Shown: one piece after another, positions 53,739 to 62,930 of the stretch
How positions within the stretch are numbered: the stretch's first letter is position 1
How the letters are laid out: every line of letters starts with the position of its first letter
Origin: Pseudomonas corrugata
Lineage (GTDB): Bacteria > Pseudomonadota > Gammaproteobacteria > Pseudomonadales > Pseudomonadaceae
Direction of reading: 5' to 3'
Assembly: GCF_001269905.1 (NCBI RefSeq)
Contig: NZ_LHVK01000003.1
Location: 310,001-374,000, forward strand
DNA: 64,000 nt
Notes under the pieces: model-generated
Database searches by the model: none
Seen by the model: the letters and a program-made list of their open reading frames with translations, nothing else
What the model was told of the DNA's origin: nothing
Translations under genes and position numbers: made by a program

Positions 53739-54926
53739 TTACGCCGCCGCCATCGCGTGCTTCTGTGACGTGCCGAGGAAACGCAGCAGGGCCAGCAACG
53801 GGAAGGCGCTGCCGATGATCACCACCCACAGCCAGCCACCATGCTCGTACACCGCGCTGGCAATCGATGAGCCGAAGGCGCCGCCGACGAAGATACTGGT
53901 CATGTACAGGGCATTGAGACGGCCGCGGCTTTTGGCATCCAGGGCATAGATGGTGCGCTGGCCCAGTACCATGTTCATCTGCACACAAAAGTCCAATACC
54001 ACGCCGGTGACCGCCAGGCCGATGACGCTGTAGAGCGGATGGATGAATGCCGGCAGGAAACTCAGGCCGGCGAACAGCATTGCCAGCAGCGAGGCGATGC
54101 GGGTGTGACCGGCGTCGGCCAGCCGCCCGGCAATGGGGGCGGCGATGGCGCCGATGGCACCGACCAGGGCGAACAGGGCAATCTCGGTCTGGGACAGCCC
54201 GTGGTTACGCGCCAGCTCCAGGGGCACGGCCGTCCAGAACAGGCTGAACGTGGCGAACATGCAGGCCTGGTAAAACGCCCGTTGGCGCAACAGCGGTTGT
54301 TGACGCAGCAAGGTGCCGAGGGAACCCAGCAATTGCCCGTAGGTGGCGCTGTGGTCAGGTTGGCGCTTGGGCACGGTGAACGCCAGAACAAGACTGATCG
54401 CCGCCATCAATGCCGCCGCGATCATGAACATTGCGCGCCAGCCGAAGTAATCGGCCACCACGCTGGACACCGGCCGTGCCAGCAGGATCCCCAGCAGCAG
54501 CCCGCCCATGATCCCGCCGACCACCCGACCCCGGGACGCTTCCGGCGTGAGATGCGCGGCCAGGGGAATCAGGACTTGCACCGACACTGAACTGAACCCC
54601 ACCAGCAGCGAAACCAACAGGAACACATTCGGCTGATCGGTGAACGCTGCGCCCAACAGGCTGGCAATCGCCACGAGGGTGGTGAGGATCATCAACCGGC
54701 GGTTTTCCAGCAGGTCGCCCAGCGGCACCAGGAAGAATAGGCCCAGGGCGTAACCGATCTGGGTCAGCGAGACGATCAGGCTGGCCATGGTGCTGGTCAG
54801 GCCGACGTCGGGGGCGATCAGTTCGATGATGGGTTGGGCGTAATAGATATTGGCAACGATGGCGCCGCAGCAGAAGGCGAATAGCAGGACCATGCCTCGG
54901 GTCAGGGCGGGGGAGTTGGCGGTCAT
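53739..54926 (-). CDS. MFS exporter (DHA1-type)
   Basis: The 395-residue protein has twelve hydrophobic segments and motif A-like LVPLGDLLENRRLMIL after the second helix, and GGIMGGLLLGILLARPVSS. It is a drug or metabolite proton antiporter of the DHA1 group. Substrate unknown. Confidence 0.9.
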   Translation of the reverse strand: MTANSPALTRGMVLLFAFCCGAIVANIYYAQPIIELIAPDVGLTSTMASLIVSLTQIGYALGLFFLVPLGDLLENRRLMILTTLVAIASLLGAAFTDQPNVFLLVSLLVGFSSVSVQVLIPLAAHLTPEASRGRVVGGIMGGLLLGILLARPVSSVVADYFGWRAMFMIAAALMAAISLVLAFTVPKRQPDHSATYGQLLGSLGTLLRQQPLLRQRAFYQACMFATFSLFWTAVPLELARNHGLSQTEIALFALVGAIGAIAAPIAGRLADAGHTRIASLLAMLFAGLSFLPAFIHPLYSVIGLAVTGVVLDFCVQMNMVLGQRTIYALDAKSRGRLNALYMTSIFVGGAFGSSIASAVYEHGGWLWVVIIGSAFPLLALLRFLGTSQKHAMAAA

Positions 54927-55034
54927 GGGAGTTCCGTCAATGACTAGTAAGGATTGCGGGCAAGGCTAAAGGCTGTGCCGGCTTTGGGGTAGTCGCCTGG
55001 ATTGATAACAACCATGTCCGGGATTGATGCGACT

Positions 55035-55120
55035 GTGGGAGCGAGCCTGCTCGCGATGGCGGTGTGTCAGTTACCAGTGCTTGTCTGACACTCCGCCATC
55101 GCGAGCAGGCTCGCTCCCAC
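55035..55120. repeat. REP pair
   Basis: GTGGGAGCGAGCCTGCTCGC and its inverse lie between the MFS and sulfate-binding-protein genes. Confidence 0.85.
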
Positions 55121-55149
55121 AGGTTTTTGTGTGGCCTGGAAAGTGGCGT

Positions 55150-56148
55150 TTATTGCCCGTTGTAGATCTGGTCGAAAATCCCACCGTCATTGAAGTGCGT
55201 CTTCTGCACGGTGCGCCAGTCGCCGAAGGTTTTCTCCACCGACAGGAAATCCACCTTCGGGAAGCGGTCGGTGTATTTGGCCAGGATGGCCGGATCCCGT
55301 GGACGCAGGTAGTTGGCGGCGGCAATTTCCTGGCCTTCGGGCGACCACAGGTAGTTGAGGTACGCCTCGGCTGCGGCGCGGGAGCCTTTTTTCTCCACCA
55401 CCTTGTCCACCACGGTCACCGGAGGCTCGGCTTCGGCGGACACGCTCGGATAGACCACTTCGAACTGGTCGCGACCGAACTCGCGGGCGATCATTTCAGC
55501 TTCGTTTTCAAAGGTCACCAGCACGTCGCCGATCTGGTTGGTCATGAACGTGGTGGTCGCGGCACGACCGCCGGTGTCCAGCACTGGCGCTTGCTTGAAC
55601 AGCTTGCCGACGAAATCCTTGGCCTTGGTTTCATCGCCGCCGTTCTTCAGCACGTAGCCCCAGGCCGACAGGTAGGTGTAGCGACCGTTACCGGAGGTCT
55701 TCGGGTTGGGCACGATCACTTGCACGCCATCCTTGAGCAGGTCGGGCCAGTCTTTCAGAGCCTTGGGGTTGCCTTTGCGCACGATGAACACCGTGGCCGA
55801 GGTGAACGGGGCGCTGTGATTCGGCAGGCGGCTGACCCAGTCCTCGGGCACCAGTTTGCCGTTGTCCGCCAGGGCATTGATGTCAGTGGCCATGTTCATG
55901 GTGATGACATCCGCCGGCAGCCCGTCGATGACCGAGCGTGCCTGTTTGCTCGAGCCGCCGAAGGACATCTGCACGGTGATGTTTTCGTTGTGCTCGGATT
56001 GCCAGTGCTTCTGGAAGGCTGCGTTGTAATCCTTGTAGAAGTCGCGCATCACGTCGTAGGACACGTTGAGCAGCGTCGGAGCGGCGTGGGCCAGGCTGCC
56101 GAAGGTCAGGCCGGCGGCGAGAAGGGAGGCGCGAAAGAAGTTCTTCAC
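55150..56148 (-). CDS. cysP: Sulfate-binding periplasmic protein
   Basis: The 332-residue protein has a signal peptide (MKNFFRASLLAAGLTFGSLAHA) and the sulfate/thiosulfate-binding protein motifs LLNVSYDVMRDFYKDYN and NPKTSGNGRYTYL. It delivers sulfate to a CysTWA importer; no permease or ATPase genes are adjacent. Location before the K+ channel and pyk genes resembles PA1493 in P. aeruginosa, named cysP; sbp is the alternative name. Confidence 0.9.
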   Translation of the reverse strand: MKNFFRASLLAAGLTFGSLAHAAPTLLNVSYDVMRDFYKDYNAAFQKHWQSEHNENITVQMSFGGSSKQARSVIDGLPADVITMNMATDINALADNGKLVPEDWVSRLPNHSAPFTSATVFIVRKGNPKALKDWPDLLKDGVQVIVPNPKTSGNGRYTYLSAWGYVLKNGGDETKAKDFVGKLFKQAPVLDTGGRAATTTFMTNQIGDVLVTFENEAEMIAREFGRDQFEVVYPSVSAEAEPPVTVVDKVVEKKGSRAAAEAYLNYLWSPEGQEIAAANYLRPRDPAILAKYTDRFPKVDFLSVEKTFGDWRTVQKTHFNDGGIFDQIYNGQ

Positions 56149-56233
56149 TGCGAATTCCTTTTATTTGAAGGGGTTCCAGGCCAGCACACTAGCGGCAGGC
56201 CTGACGGCCTACAAGCATCAAAAAGTGCTTTGC

Positions 56234-57058
56234 TTATTCCAGTTTCCTGAACAATGTATTGCCACAGCGAGAGCAGAACGCGGCCCCATGCTCATGGCTG
56301 TCTTTACTGCACACCGGGCAATCGTGCCTGAGCTGGTCGCCGCGCATGGCGGTGGCCAGTTCTGCGGTGAAGATACCGGTCGGCACGGCGATGATCGAAT
56401 AACCGGTGATCATCACCAGGGATGAAACCACCTGGCCCAGGGGCGTCCTGGGCACGATATCGCCGAAACCCACGGTGGTCAGTGTCACGATCGCCCAATA
56501 GATGCCCTTGGGAATGCTGGTGAAGCCATGCTCCGGGCCTTCGATGACGTACATCAGCGTGCCGAACACGGTTACCAGGGTGGAGACGCTGACCAGAAAC
56601 ACGATGATTTTCTGCTTGCTGCCCTGCAGCGCCGCCATCAGGTAATTGGCTTGCTTGAGGTAGGGGCTGAGCTTGAGCACCCGGAAGATCCGCAGCATGC
56701 GGATGATCCGAATGATCAGCAGGTACTGGGCATCGCTGTAGTACAGCGCCAGGATGCCCGGCACGATCGCCAGCAGATCCACCAGGCCATAGAAACTGAA
56801 CGCATACCGCAGGGGCTTGGGTGAGCAATACAGGCGCAGGCCATACTCGACGAGGAAGATAAAGGTGAAACCCCATTCGATCCCGGCCAGCAGGGTTGCG
56901 TAGTTCTTGTGCACGCTGTCGATGCTGTCGAGCATCACGATCACCAGGCTGGCGAGGATGATCAACAGCAACGTACTGTCGAAGCGTCGACCGGCCACGG
57001 TGTCGGTCTGGAAAATCATGATGTAGAGGCGTTCACGCCAGTTGTCGGTGCTGTCCAT
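56234..57058 (-). CDS. Voltage-gated K+ channel with C-terminal zinc ribbon
   Basis: The 274-residue protein has six membrane segments, an S4-like helix with regularly spaced Arg/Lys (RIIRMLRIFRVLKL), the pore selectivity filter TVGFGD, and a C-terminal cytosolic zinc-ribbon (CPVC ... CSRCG). It should be a tetrameric voltage-sensing potassium channel of the inner membrane. The zinc ribbon may regulate gating, which is inference. Order matches PA1496. Confidence 0.93.
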   Translation of the reverse strand: MDSTDNWRERLYIMIFQTDTVAGRRFDSTLLLIILASLVIVMLDSIDSVHKNYATLLAGIEWGFTFIFLVEYGLRLYCSPKPLRYAFSFYGLVDLLAIVPGILALYYSDAQYLLIIRIIRMLRIFRVLKLSPYLKQANYLMAALQGSKQKIIVFLVSVSTLVTVFGTLMYVIEGPEHGFTSIPKGIYWAIVTLTTVGFGDIVPRTPLGQVVSSLVMITGYSIIAVPTGIFTAELATAMRGDQLRHDCPVCSKDSHEHGAAFCSRCGNTLFRKLE

Positions 57059-57078
57059 AACCTTCGCCTGATTCAGAG

Positions 57079-57981
57079 TCAGCGAAGCCTAGGGTGATTG
57101 CCCCGCAGAGTGCAAGGCGCGGTGTCGAGTGTGGCCTGGTGCCACGCCCGAACCGTGGCGCGGACCAGCCAGCCGGCGAGGATGAAAGGGGCGGTCAGCG
57201 GCGCCAGGCCGAGGGCGGCGAAGCCGGGCGTGAGCAGGATCGCCAACAGGATGCCCGCCAGTGGTCGCCAGGGTGAGCGCCGCGCCTGGCTGAGCGCCAG
57301 CGCAGCCAGGGCCGGGTTATAACCACCCAACCCTGACAGGGCGGCTGCGTTTTCGTGATGCAACAACGCGAAGGCCAGGCCGGCGGCTGAACCGAACAAT
57401 GCCCAGCTTGCGGCGCGCGGGTTGACCAGCAGCAGACCTGTCGCGATCAGCGCTCCGGCCAACGGGTGGTCGAGAAATACGACTTGGCCCAATCCGTTCA
57501 ACCAGCCGGTCAGCAGGTTGGGCACTGTCAGTTCCACCGTCAGGGAGGGCGGCTGTAGCGGGACTCCCCCCAGCAGCAACCAGCCCAGCCCTACGAAAGG
57601 CGCGGTGTAGGCGGGCAGGCATCGCGGGCTACGGATGCGCTTGAGCCATTGCTGGGTCAGCATCGCACTGAGGCCGCCGCCCGCGATAATCAGCGGCGGC
57701 AGCAGGACGGACCAGGGCAACACCAGGCCCGCCAGCAACCCCAGCAGGATGCCGTTGTAGCTGAACAGCCCGGCCTGGCGATCCGCCTTGGGGTAATCGC
57801 GCCGCTGGGCCGTGAGCAGCCCGGCCACGCCGCCCAGCAACGCCCACCCGAACAGGGTCGGCGTGCTGAACAGTATCGCCAGCAGGCACAACAGGCCGCA
57901 CAGCGGATGACGTTGGAGGAAGATCTGGCTGAAGCCGTTGAGCAGGGCGGTGGCCCAGTCGGGGCAGTGGGTATTGGGCAT
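57079..57981 (-). CDS. Urea transporter (UT family)
   Basis: The 300-residue membrane protein has two homologous halves, each with a UT-type element: GFSQIFLQRHPLCGLLCLLA with LFSYNGILLGLLAG in the first, and GLGQVVFLDHPLAGALIATG with LGGYNPALAALAL in the second. UT channels conduct urea passively. ATG 57981 (MPNTHCPDWA) is used. It lies downstream of pyk and could move the urea formed by alc and allA. Confidence 0.88.
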   Translation of the reverse strand: MPNTHCPDWATALLNGFSQIFLQRHPLCGLLCLLAILFSTPTLFGWALLGGVAGLLTAQRRDYPKADRQAGLFSYNGILLGLLAGLVLPWSVLLPPLIIAGGGLSAMLTQQWLKRIRSPRCLPAYTAPFVGLGWLLLGGVPLQPPSLTVELTVPNLLTGWLNGLGQVVFLDHPLAGALIATGLLLVNPRAASWALFGSAAGLAFALLHHENAAALSGLGGYNPALAALALSQARRSPWRPLAGILLAILLTPGFAALGLAPLTAPFILAGWLVRATVRAWHQATLDTAPCTLRGNHPRLR

Positions 57982-58008
57982 GGTTGGGTGGTGTGTCTGG
58001 TGGATCGA

Positions 58009-58096
58009 GTTGACCCCGTCGCGAGCAGGCTCGCTCCCACAGGTTTTGGTGAACGCCGCAAACCCAGTGTGGGAGCGAGCCTGCTCGCGATGAGGC
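58009..58096. repeat. REP pair
   Basis: GTCGCGAGCAGGCTCGCTCC and the inverse AGTGTGGGAGCGAGCCTGCT lie between pyk and the urea transporter. Confidence 0.85.
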
Positions 58097-58107
58097 CAGT
58101 ACAAACG

Positions 58108-59523
58108 CTAGATCAACGTCTCGATGCGCAACGAATTGGTCGACCCCGGCTGCCCGAACGGCACGCCCGCGGTGATCAACAGCGTGTCGCCGCGCCGCGC
58201 CATGCCTTGGGCCTGGGCGATTTCCAGGGCGGTGGAGCACACTTCATCCACCTGCCGCAGCCGATCGTTGACCACCGAATGCACGCCCCAGGCCACCGTC
58301 AAGCGGCGGGCTGCCTGAAGGTTCGGCGTGAGGTTGAGGATCGGCACCGTTGGCCGTTCCCGCGCGGCTCTCAGGCTGGAACTGCCCGATTCGCTGTAGT
58401 TCACCAGCACCGCTACCGGCAGGACGTTGCTGATGCGCCGGATCGCACAGCTGATGGCGTCCGACACCGTGGCCTCGGCTTTCGGTCGGCTGACATCCAA
58501 CTGGGCCTGGTAATCCGGACCGTTCTCGACCTGGCGGATGATCTTGCTCATCATCTGCACGGCTTCGAGGGGGTAGTCGCCCGAAGCGGTTTCCGCCGAC
58601 AGCATCACCGCATCGGCGCCTTCGGCCACGGCGTTGGCGACGTCGGTGACCTCGGCCCGGGTGGGTGCCGGGGAGAAACGCATCGATTCCAGCATCTGGG
58701 TCGCCACCACCACCGGTTTGCCGAGGGCGCGGCAGGTGCCGATGATGTTCTTCTGGATCTGCGGCACGCTCTCGGCCGGTACTTCAACGCCCAGATCGCC
58801 ACGCGCAACCATGATCGCGTCGCTCAGCTCGGCGATTTCCCGCAGTTGGGTCACCGCCGATGGTTTTTCGATCTTGGCCATCAGGAACGCCTTGTCGCCA
58901 ATCAGTGCGCGGGCTTCGCGGATGTCTTCGGGACGCTGTACAAACGACAGCGCCACCCAGTCCACGCCCAACTCCAGGCCGAAGCTCAAGTCGCGACGGT
59001 CCTTGGCGGTCAGCGGGCTCAGGTCGAGCACGGCCTGGGGGACGTTCACGCCTTTGCGGTCCGACAGTTCACCACCGTTGAGCACTTCGGTGTCGATGGC
59101 GTCGCTGTGCCGGGCAACCACCCGCAGGCGTAGTTTGCCGTCATCCAGCAGCAGATCCATGCCCGGCTCCAGGGCTGCGATGATTTCAGGGTGGGGCAGG
59201 TTGACCCGGCGTTGATCGCCGGGTGTCGGGTCCAGGTCCAGGCGCAGGGCCTGGCCACGTTGCAGCAGGACCTTGCCGTCAGCGAACTTGCCGACCCGCA
59301 GTTTCGGGCCTTGCAGGTCCATCAGGATTCCCAGCGGGTAGTTGAGCTGCCGCTCCACTTCGCGAATCCACTGGTAGCGCTGGGCATGGTCGGCGTGATC
59401 GCCGTGGCTGAAGTTCAGGCGGAAGATGTTCACCCCGGCCTGCACCAGCTCATGGATGTCGTCGATCCCGCGAGTGGCGGGGCCGAGGGTGGCGAGGATC
59501 TTGACCTTCTTGTCAGGCGTCAT
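58108..59523 (-). CDS. pyk: Pyruvate kinase
   Basis: The 471-residue enzyme has the standard motifs ILATLGPATRG, FRLNFSHG, LMDLQGPKLRVG, the active-site signature LMAKIEKPSAVTQ, MVARGDLGVE and MLSAETASGDYP. It makes pyruvate and ATP from phosphoenolpyruvate. Its start overlaps the end of ttuD by 11 bases, placing it in the glycerate route from glyoxylate. It corresponds to the PykF-type enzyme (PA1498). Confidence 0.96.
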   Translation of the reverse strand: MTPDKKVKILATLGPATRGIDDIHELVQAGVNIFRLNFSHGDHADHAQRYQWIREVERQLNYPLGILMDLQGPKLRVGKFADGKVLLQRGQALRLDLDPTPGDQRRVNLPHPEIIAALEPGMDLLLDDGKLRLRVVARHSDAIDTEVLNGGELSDRKGVNVPQAVLDLSPLTAKDRRDLSFGLELGVDWVALSFVQRPEDIREARALIGDKAFLMAKIEKPSAVTQLREIAELSDAIMVARGDLGVEVPAESVPQIQKNIIGTCRALGKPVVVATQMLESMRFSPAPTRAEVTDVANAVAEGADAVMLSAETASGDYPLEAVQMMSKIIRQVENGPDYQAQLDVSRPKAEATVSDAISCAIRRISNVLPVAVLVNYSESGSSSLRAARERPTVPILNLTPNLQAARRLTVAWGVHSVVNDRLRQVDEVCSTALEIAQAQGMARRGDTLLITAGVPFGQPGSTNSLRIETLI

Positions 59524-60793
59524 GTTCGGGGTTCTCGAGAATCAGGATGGCGCGGAAGTCGTTGACGTTGGTGCGGGTCGGCTCGGTGACGATCAACGCG
59601 TCCAGCGCGGCGAAATAGCCGTAGCCGTTGTTGTTGTCCAGTTCGTCGCTGGCGCTCAGGCCCAGCTCGGCGGCACGGCGATAACTGCCTGGGGTCATGA
59701 TGGCGCCGGCGTTGTCTTCGGAACCGTCGATGCCGTCGGTGTCGCCGGCCAGCGCATAAATGCCGGGATGGCCCTTGAGGTTGTCGGTAAGGCTCAGCAG
59801 GAATTCTGCGTTGCGACCGCCTCGGCCCTGGCCGCGCACGGTCACCGTGGTTTCGCCGCCGGACAGGATCACGCACGGCGCCGCCACTGGCTGGCCATAC
59901 CGGGCGATTTGCCGGGCGATACCGCCATGGACTTTCGCCACTTCCCGGGACTCACCCTCCAGGTCGCCAAGGATCAGCGGGCTGAAGCCGGCCTTGCGAG
60001 CCTTCACAGCGGCCGCTTCCAGGGATTGCTGGGGGCGGGCGATCAGTTGGAAATGACTGCGGGCCAGGCTTGGGTCGCCGGGCTTGACGGTTTCCGACTC
60101 CGCGCTTTGCAGCCAGGTGTGTACCGCCGCCGGGACCTCGATGCTGTAGCGCTTGAGGATCGCCAGGGCTTCGGCCGATGTGCTGGGGTCGGCCACGGTG
60201 GGGCCGGACGCGATGACCGTGGCGAGGTCGCCCGGCACATCGGAAATCGCATAGGTGTAGACCGTCGCTGGCCAGCAGGCCTTGCCCAGGCGCCCGCCCT
60301 TGATCGCCGAGAGGTGTTTGCGCACGCAGTTCATCTCGCTGATGGTGGCGCCGGATTTGAGCAAGGCTTTGTTGATCGCTTGTTTGTCGGCCAGACTGAT
60401 CCCGGCCGCCGGCAGTGCCAGCAACGCCGAGCCACCGCCGGACAGCAGGAAGATCACCCGGTCGTCTTCTGTCAGGTTGCTGACCAGTTCCAGCACCCGC
60501 CCGGCCACCGCCAGGCCGGCCGCGTCGGGCACGGGGTGGGCGGCTTCCACCACCTCGATTTTCTGGCAAGGCGCGCCATGGCCGTAGCGGGTCACCACCA
60601 GGCCGCTGACTTCGCCCTGCCAGCAACGCTCGACTACCTGCGCCATCGCCGCAGCGGCCTTACCGGCCCCGATGACAATCACCCGGCCGCTGCGGTCGGC
60701 TGGCAGATACTGTTCAAGGACTTGTTGCGGATGGGCCGCGTCGATGGCTGCGGCAAACAGCTCGCGGAGCAATTGTTGCGGATCGACCGACAT
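59513..60793 (-). CDS. ttuD: Glycerate 2-kinase (TtuD type)
   Basis: The 426-residue protein is of the MOFRL glycerate kinase family: IVIGAGKAAAAMA near the N-terminus, FLLSGGGSALLALP, KHLSAIKGGRL, and the MOFRL-domain motifs LSGGETTVTVRGQGRGGRN and AGDTDGIDGSED. Older annotations call it hydroxypyruvate reductase. It phosphorylates glycerate made by GlxR. It lies between glxR and pyk. Confidence 0.94.
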   Translation of the reverse strand: MSVDPQQLLRELFAAAIDAAHPQQVLEQYLPADRSGRVIVIGAGKAAAAMAQVVERCWQGEVSGLVVTRYGHGAPCQKIEVVEAAHPVPDAAGLAVAGRVLELVSNLTEDDRVIFLLSGGGSALLALPAAGISLADKQAINKALLKSGATISEMNCVRKHLSAIKGGRLGKACWPATVYTYAISDVPGDLATVIASGPTVADPSTSAEALAILKRYSIEVPAAVHTWLQSAESETVKPGDPSLARSHFQLIARPQQSLEAAAVKARKAGFSPLILGDLEGESREVAKVHGGIARQIARYGQPVAAPCVILSGGETTVTVRGQGRGGRNAEFLLSLTDNLKGHPGIYALAGDTDGIDGSEDNAGAIMTPGSYRRAAELGLSASDELDNNNGYGYFAALDALIVTEPTRTNVNDFRAILILENPEHDA

Positions 60794-60835
60794 GGCGGGC
60801 TCCCGATTCTTATTATTGGATTGATGCGATCTCTT

Positions 60836-60922
60836 GTGGGAGCGAGCCTGCTCGCGATAGCGATGCTTCAGTCACAGCCTTATCGACTGTGAAACAGCCA
60901 TCGCGAGCAGGCTCGCTCCCAC
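60836..60922. repeat. REP pair
   Basis: GTGGGAGCGAGCCTGCTCGC and its inverse lie between glxR and ttuD within the operon. Confidence 0.85.
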
Positions 60923-60937
60923 AGGGAAACACCGGGC

Positions 60938-61828
60938 TCAGTTATCGCGAATCGAGAAATTCGCCATGTGCTCCAGGCCCTTGATCAACGCCGAGTGATC
61001 CCAGTTGCTGCCGCCGATGGCCGCGCAGGTGCTGAACACTTGCTGGGCGTTGGCGGTGTTGGGCAGGTTGATGTTCAGTTCCCGTGCACCTTGCAGGGCC
61101 AGATTCAGGTCCTTCTGGTGCAGGCTGATGCGGAAACCTGGATCGAAGGTGCCTTTGATCATGCGCTCGCCGTGCACTTCCAGGATCTTCGACGAAGCAA
61201 AACCACCCATCAGCGCTTCGCGGACCTTGGCCGGATCGGCACCGTTCTTCGACGCGAACAGCAGGGCTTCGGCCACGGCCTGGATGTTCAGCGCGACGAT
61301 GATCTGGTTGGCGACCTTGGCGGTCTGGCCGTCGCCGTTGCTGCCCACCAGGGTGATGTTCTTGCCCATGGCCTGGAACAGCGGCAGGGCGCGTTCAAAA
61401 GCGCTGCTGTCACCACCGACCATGATGCTCAGGGTCGCCGCCTTGGCGCCGACTTCGCCACCGGACACCGGGGCATCGAGATACTGCGCGCCTTTTTCAT
61501 TGATCTTCGCCGCGAACGCCTTGGTGGCGGTCGGGGAGATCGAGCTCATGTCGATCACCACCTTGCCCGCGCCCACACCCGCCGCGACGCCATCGGCACG
61601 GAACAGCACGTCGTCGACCTGGGGCGTGTCCGGGACCATGACGATGATGAATTCGGCTTCCTGGGCGACTTCCTTCGGATTGGCCAGGGCCACCGCGCCA
61701 CCGGCCAGAAGATCGGCGGGAGCCGGGTCGTGATGTTGGGACAGGAACAGGCTGTGCCCGGCCTTTTGCAGGTTCAGTGCCATGGGGTGACCCATGATGC
61801 CGGTGCCGATGAATCCGATTTTAGCCAT
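60938..61828 (-). CDS. glxR: 2-hydroxy-3-oxopropionate (tartronate semialdehyde) reductase
   Basis: The 296-residue beta-hydroxyacid dehydrogenase has the NAD(P) site GFIGTGIMGHPMA, the substrate motif DAPVSGGEVGA and the catalytic lysine in TAKVANQI. It reduces tartronate semialdehyde to glycerate. Downstream of hyi and upstream of ttuD. Confidence 0.95.
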   Translation of the reverse strand: MAKIGFIGTGIMGHPMALNLQKAGHSLFLSQHHDPAPADLLAGGAVALANPKEVAQEAEFIIVMVPDTPQVDDVLFRADGVAAGVGAGKVVIDMSSISPTATKAFAAKINEKGAQYLDAPVSGGEVGAKAATLSIMVGGDSSAFERALPLFQAMGKNITLVGSNGDGQTAKVANQIIVALNIQAVAEALLFASKNGADPAKVREALMGGFASSKILEVHGERMIKGTFDPGFRISLHQKDLNLALQGARELNINLPNTANAQQVFSTCAAIGGSNWDHSALIKGLEHMANFSIRDN

Positions 61829-61880
61829 GGGAGAATCCTCTTGTTTGTTGCTGCTTCAGGCAAATGGAGAACTGCTTTTA

Positions 61881-62000
61881 TGTGGGAGCGAGCTTCTGTG
61901 GGAGCAAGGCTTGCCCGCGATAACATCGGCTCGGTACCTGGATGAACCGAGGCGCCTACATCGCGGGCAAGCTTTGCTCCCACACGGGCCCGCTCCCACA
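61881..62000. repeat. Composite nested REP element
   Basis: An inner REP pair (GTGGGAGCAAGGCTTGCCCG at 61899-61918 and its inverse near 61960-61983) is enclosed by outer half elements (TGTGGGAGCGAGC at 61881-61893 and GGCCCGCTCCCACA at 61987-62000). It lies between hyi and glxR. Confidence 0.8.
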
Positions 62001-62010
62001 GGAGTGCATT

Positions 62011-62793
62011 TCAGATCGCGTTATGGGTTTTCAGCCAGTTCAGGCCCGCTTCGGTGGTGGTCAACGGCTTGTATTCGCAGCCGACCCAACCCTGGTAGCC
62101 GATGCGGTCCAGGTGTTCGAACAGGAAGCGATAGTTGATCTCGCCGGTGCCCGGCTCGTTGCGTCCCGGGTTGTCCGCCAGTTGCACGTGGTTGATCTCG
62201 CCCAGGTGCGCCGACAGGGTCCGGGCCAGGTCACCTTCCATGATCTGCATGTGGTAGATGTCGTACTGCAGGAACAGGTTGGCGCTGCCCACCTGCTCGC
62301 GGATCGACAGGGCCTGGGCGGTGTTGTTCAGGTAGAAGCCGGGGATGTCACGGGTGTTGATGGCCTCCATCACCAACTTGATGCCCTTGGCTTGCAGCTT
62401 CTCGGCGGCATACTTCAGGTTGGCAACGAAGGTTTTGCGCACCAGGGCTTCGTCGCAATTGTGCGGGCAAATCCCGGCCAGACAGTTGACCTGGGTGTTG
62501 CCCAGCACCTGAGCGTAGGCAATCGCCAGGTCGACGCCGGCACGGAACTCCTCGACCCGGTCCGGCAGGCAGGCAATGCCACGCTCGCCCTTGGCCCAGT
62601 CACCGGCCGGCAGGTTGAACAGCACCTGGGTCAGGCCATTGGCATCAAGCAGGGCCTTGATTTCGGCGGAGCTGTAGTCGTAGGGGAACAGGTACTCGAC
62701 ACCACTGAAGCCGGCCTTGGCGGCCGCTTCGAAACGGGCGAGAAAATCCTGTTCGGTAAACAGCATGGACAGGTTGGCGGCGAAACGCGGCAT
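62011..62793 (-). CDS. hyi: Hydroxypyruvate isomerase
   Basis: The 260-residue TIM-barrel protein of the xylose-isomerase-like family starts MPRFAANLSMLFTEQDFLAR and has LVMEAINTRDIPGFYL, QYDIYHMQIMEGD and the metal ligand in GCEYKPL. It interconverts hydroxypyruvate and tartronate semialdehyde. AGGAG precedes the ATG. Gene order gcl-hyi-glxR is standard. Confidence 0.95.
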   Translation of the reverse strand: MPRFAANLSMLFTEQDFLARFEAAAKAGFSGVEYLFPYDYSSAEIKALLDANGLTQVLFNLPAGDWAKGERGIACLPDRVEEFRAGVDLAIAYAQVLGNTQVNCLAGICPHNCDEALVRKTFVANLKYAAEKLQAKGIKLVMEAINTRDIPGFYLNNTAQALSIREQVGSANLFLQYDIYHMQIMEGDLARTLSAHLGEINHVQLADNPGRNEPGTGEINYRFLFEHLDRIGYQGWVGCEYKPLTTTEAGLNWLKTHNAI

Positions 62794-62838
62794 GACAGTC
62801 TCCTATGAATATTCTGAAGCCCTTGTGGGGCGGACTTC

Positions 62839-62925
62839 TGTGGGAGCAAGGCTTGCCCGCGATCACATCGCCTCGGTATCAAGATGAACCGAGGCGCTTC
62901 CATCGCGGGCAAGCCTTGCTCCCAC
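62839..62925. repeat. REP pair
   Basis: GTGGGAGCAAGGCTTGCCCG and the inverse TCGCGGGCAAGCCTTGCTCC, with a GATCACATCG/CATCGCGGGC-type core, lie between gcl and hyi. Confidence 0.85.
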
Positions 62926-62930
62926 GGCGG

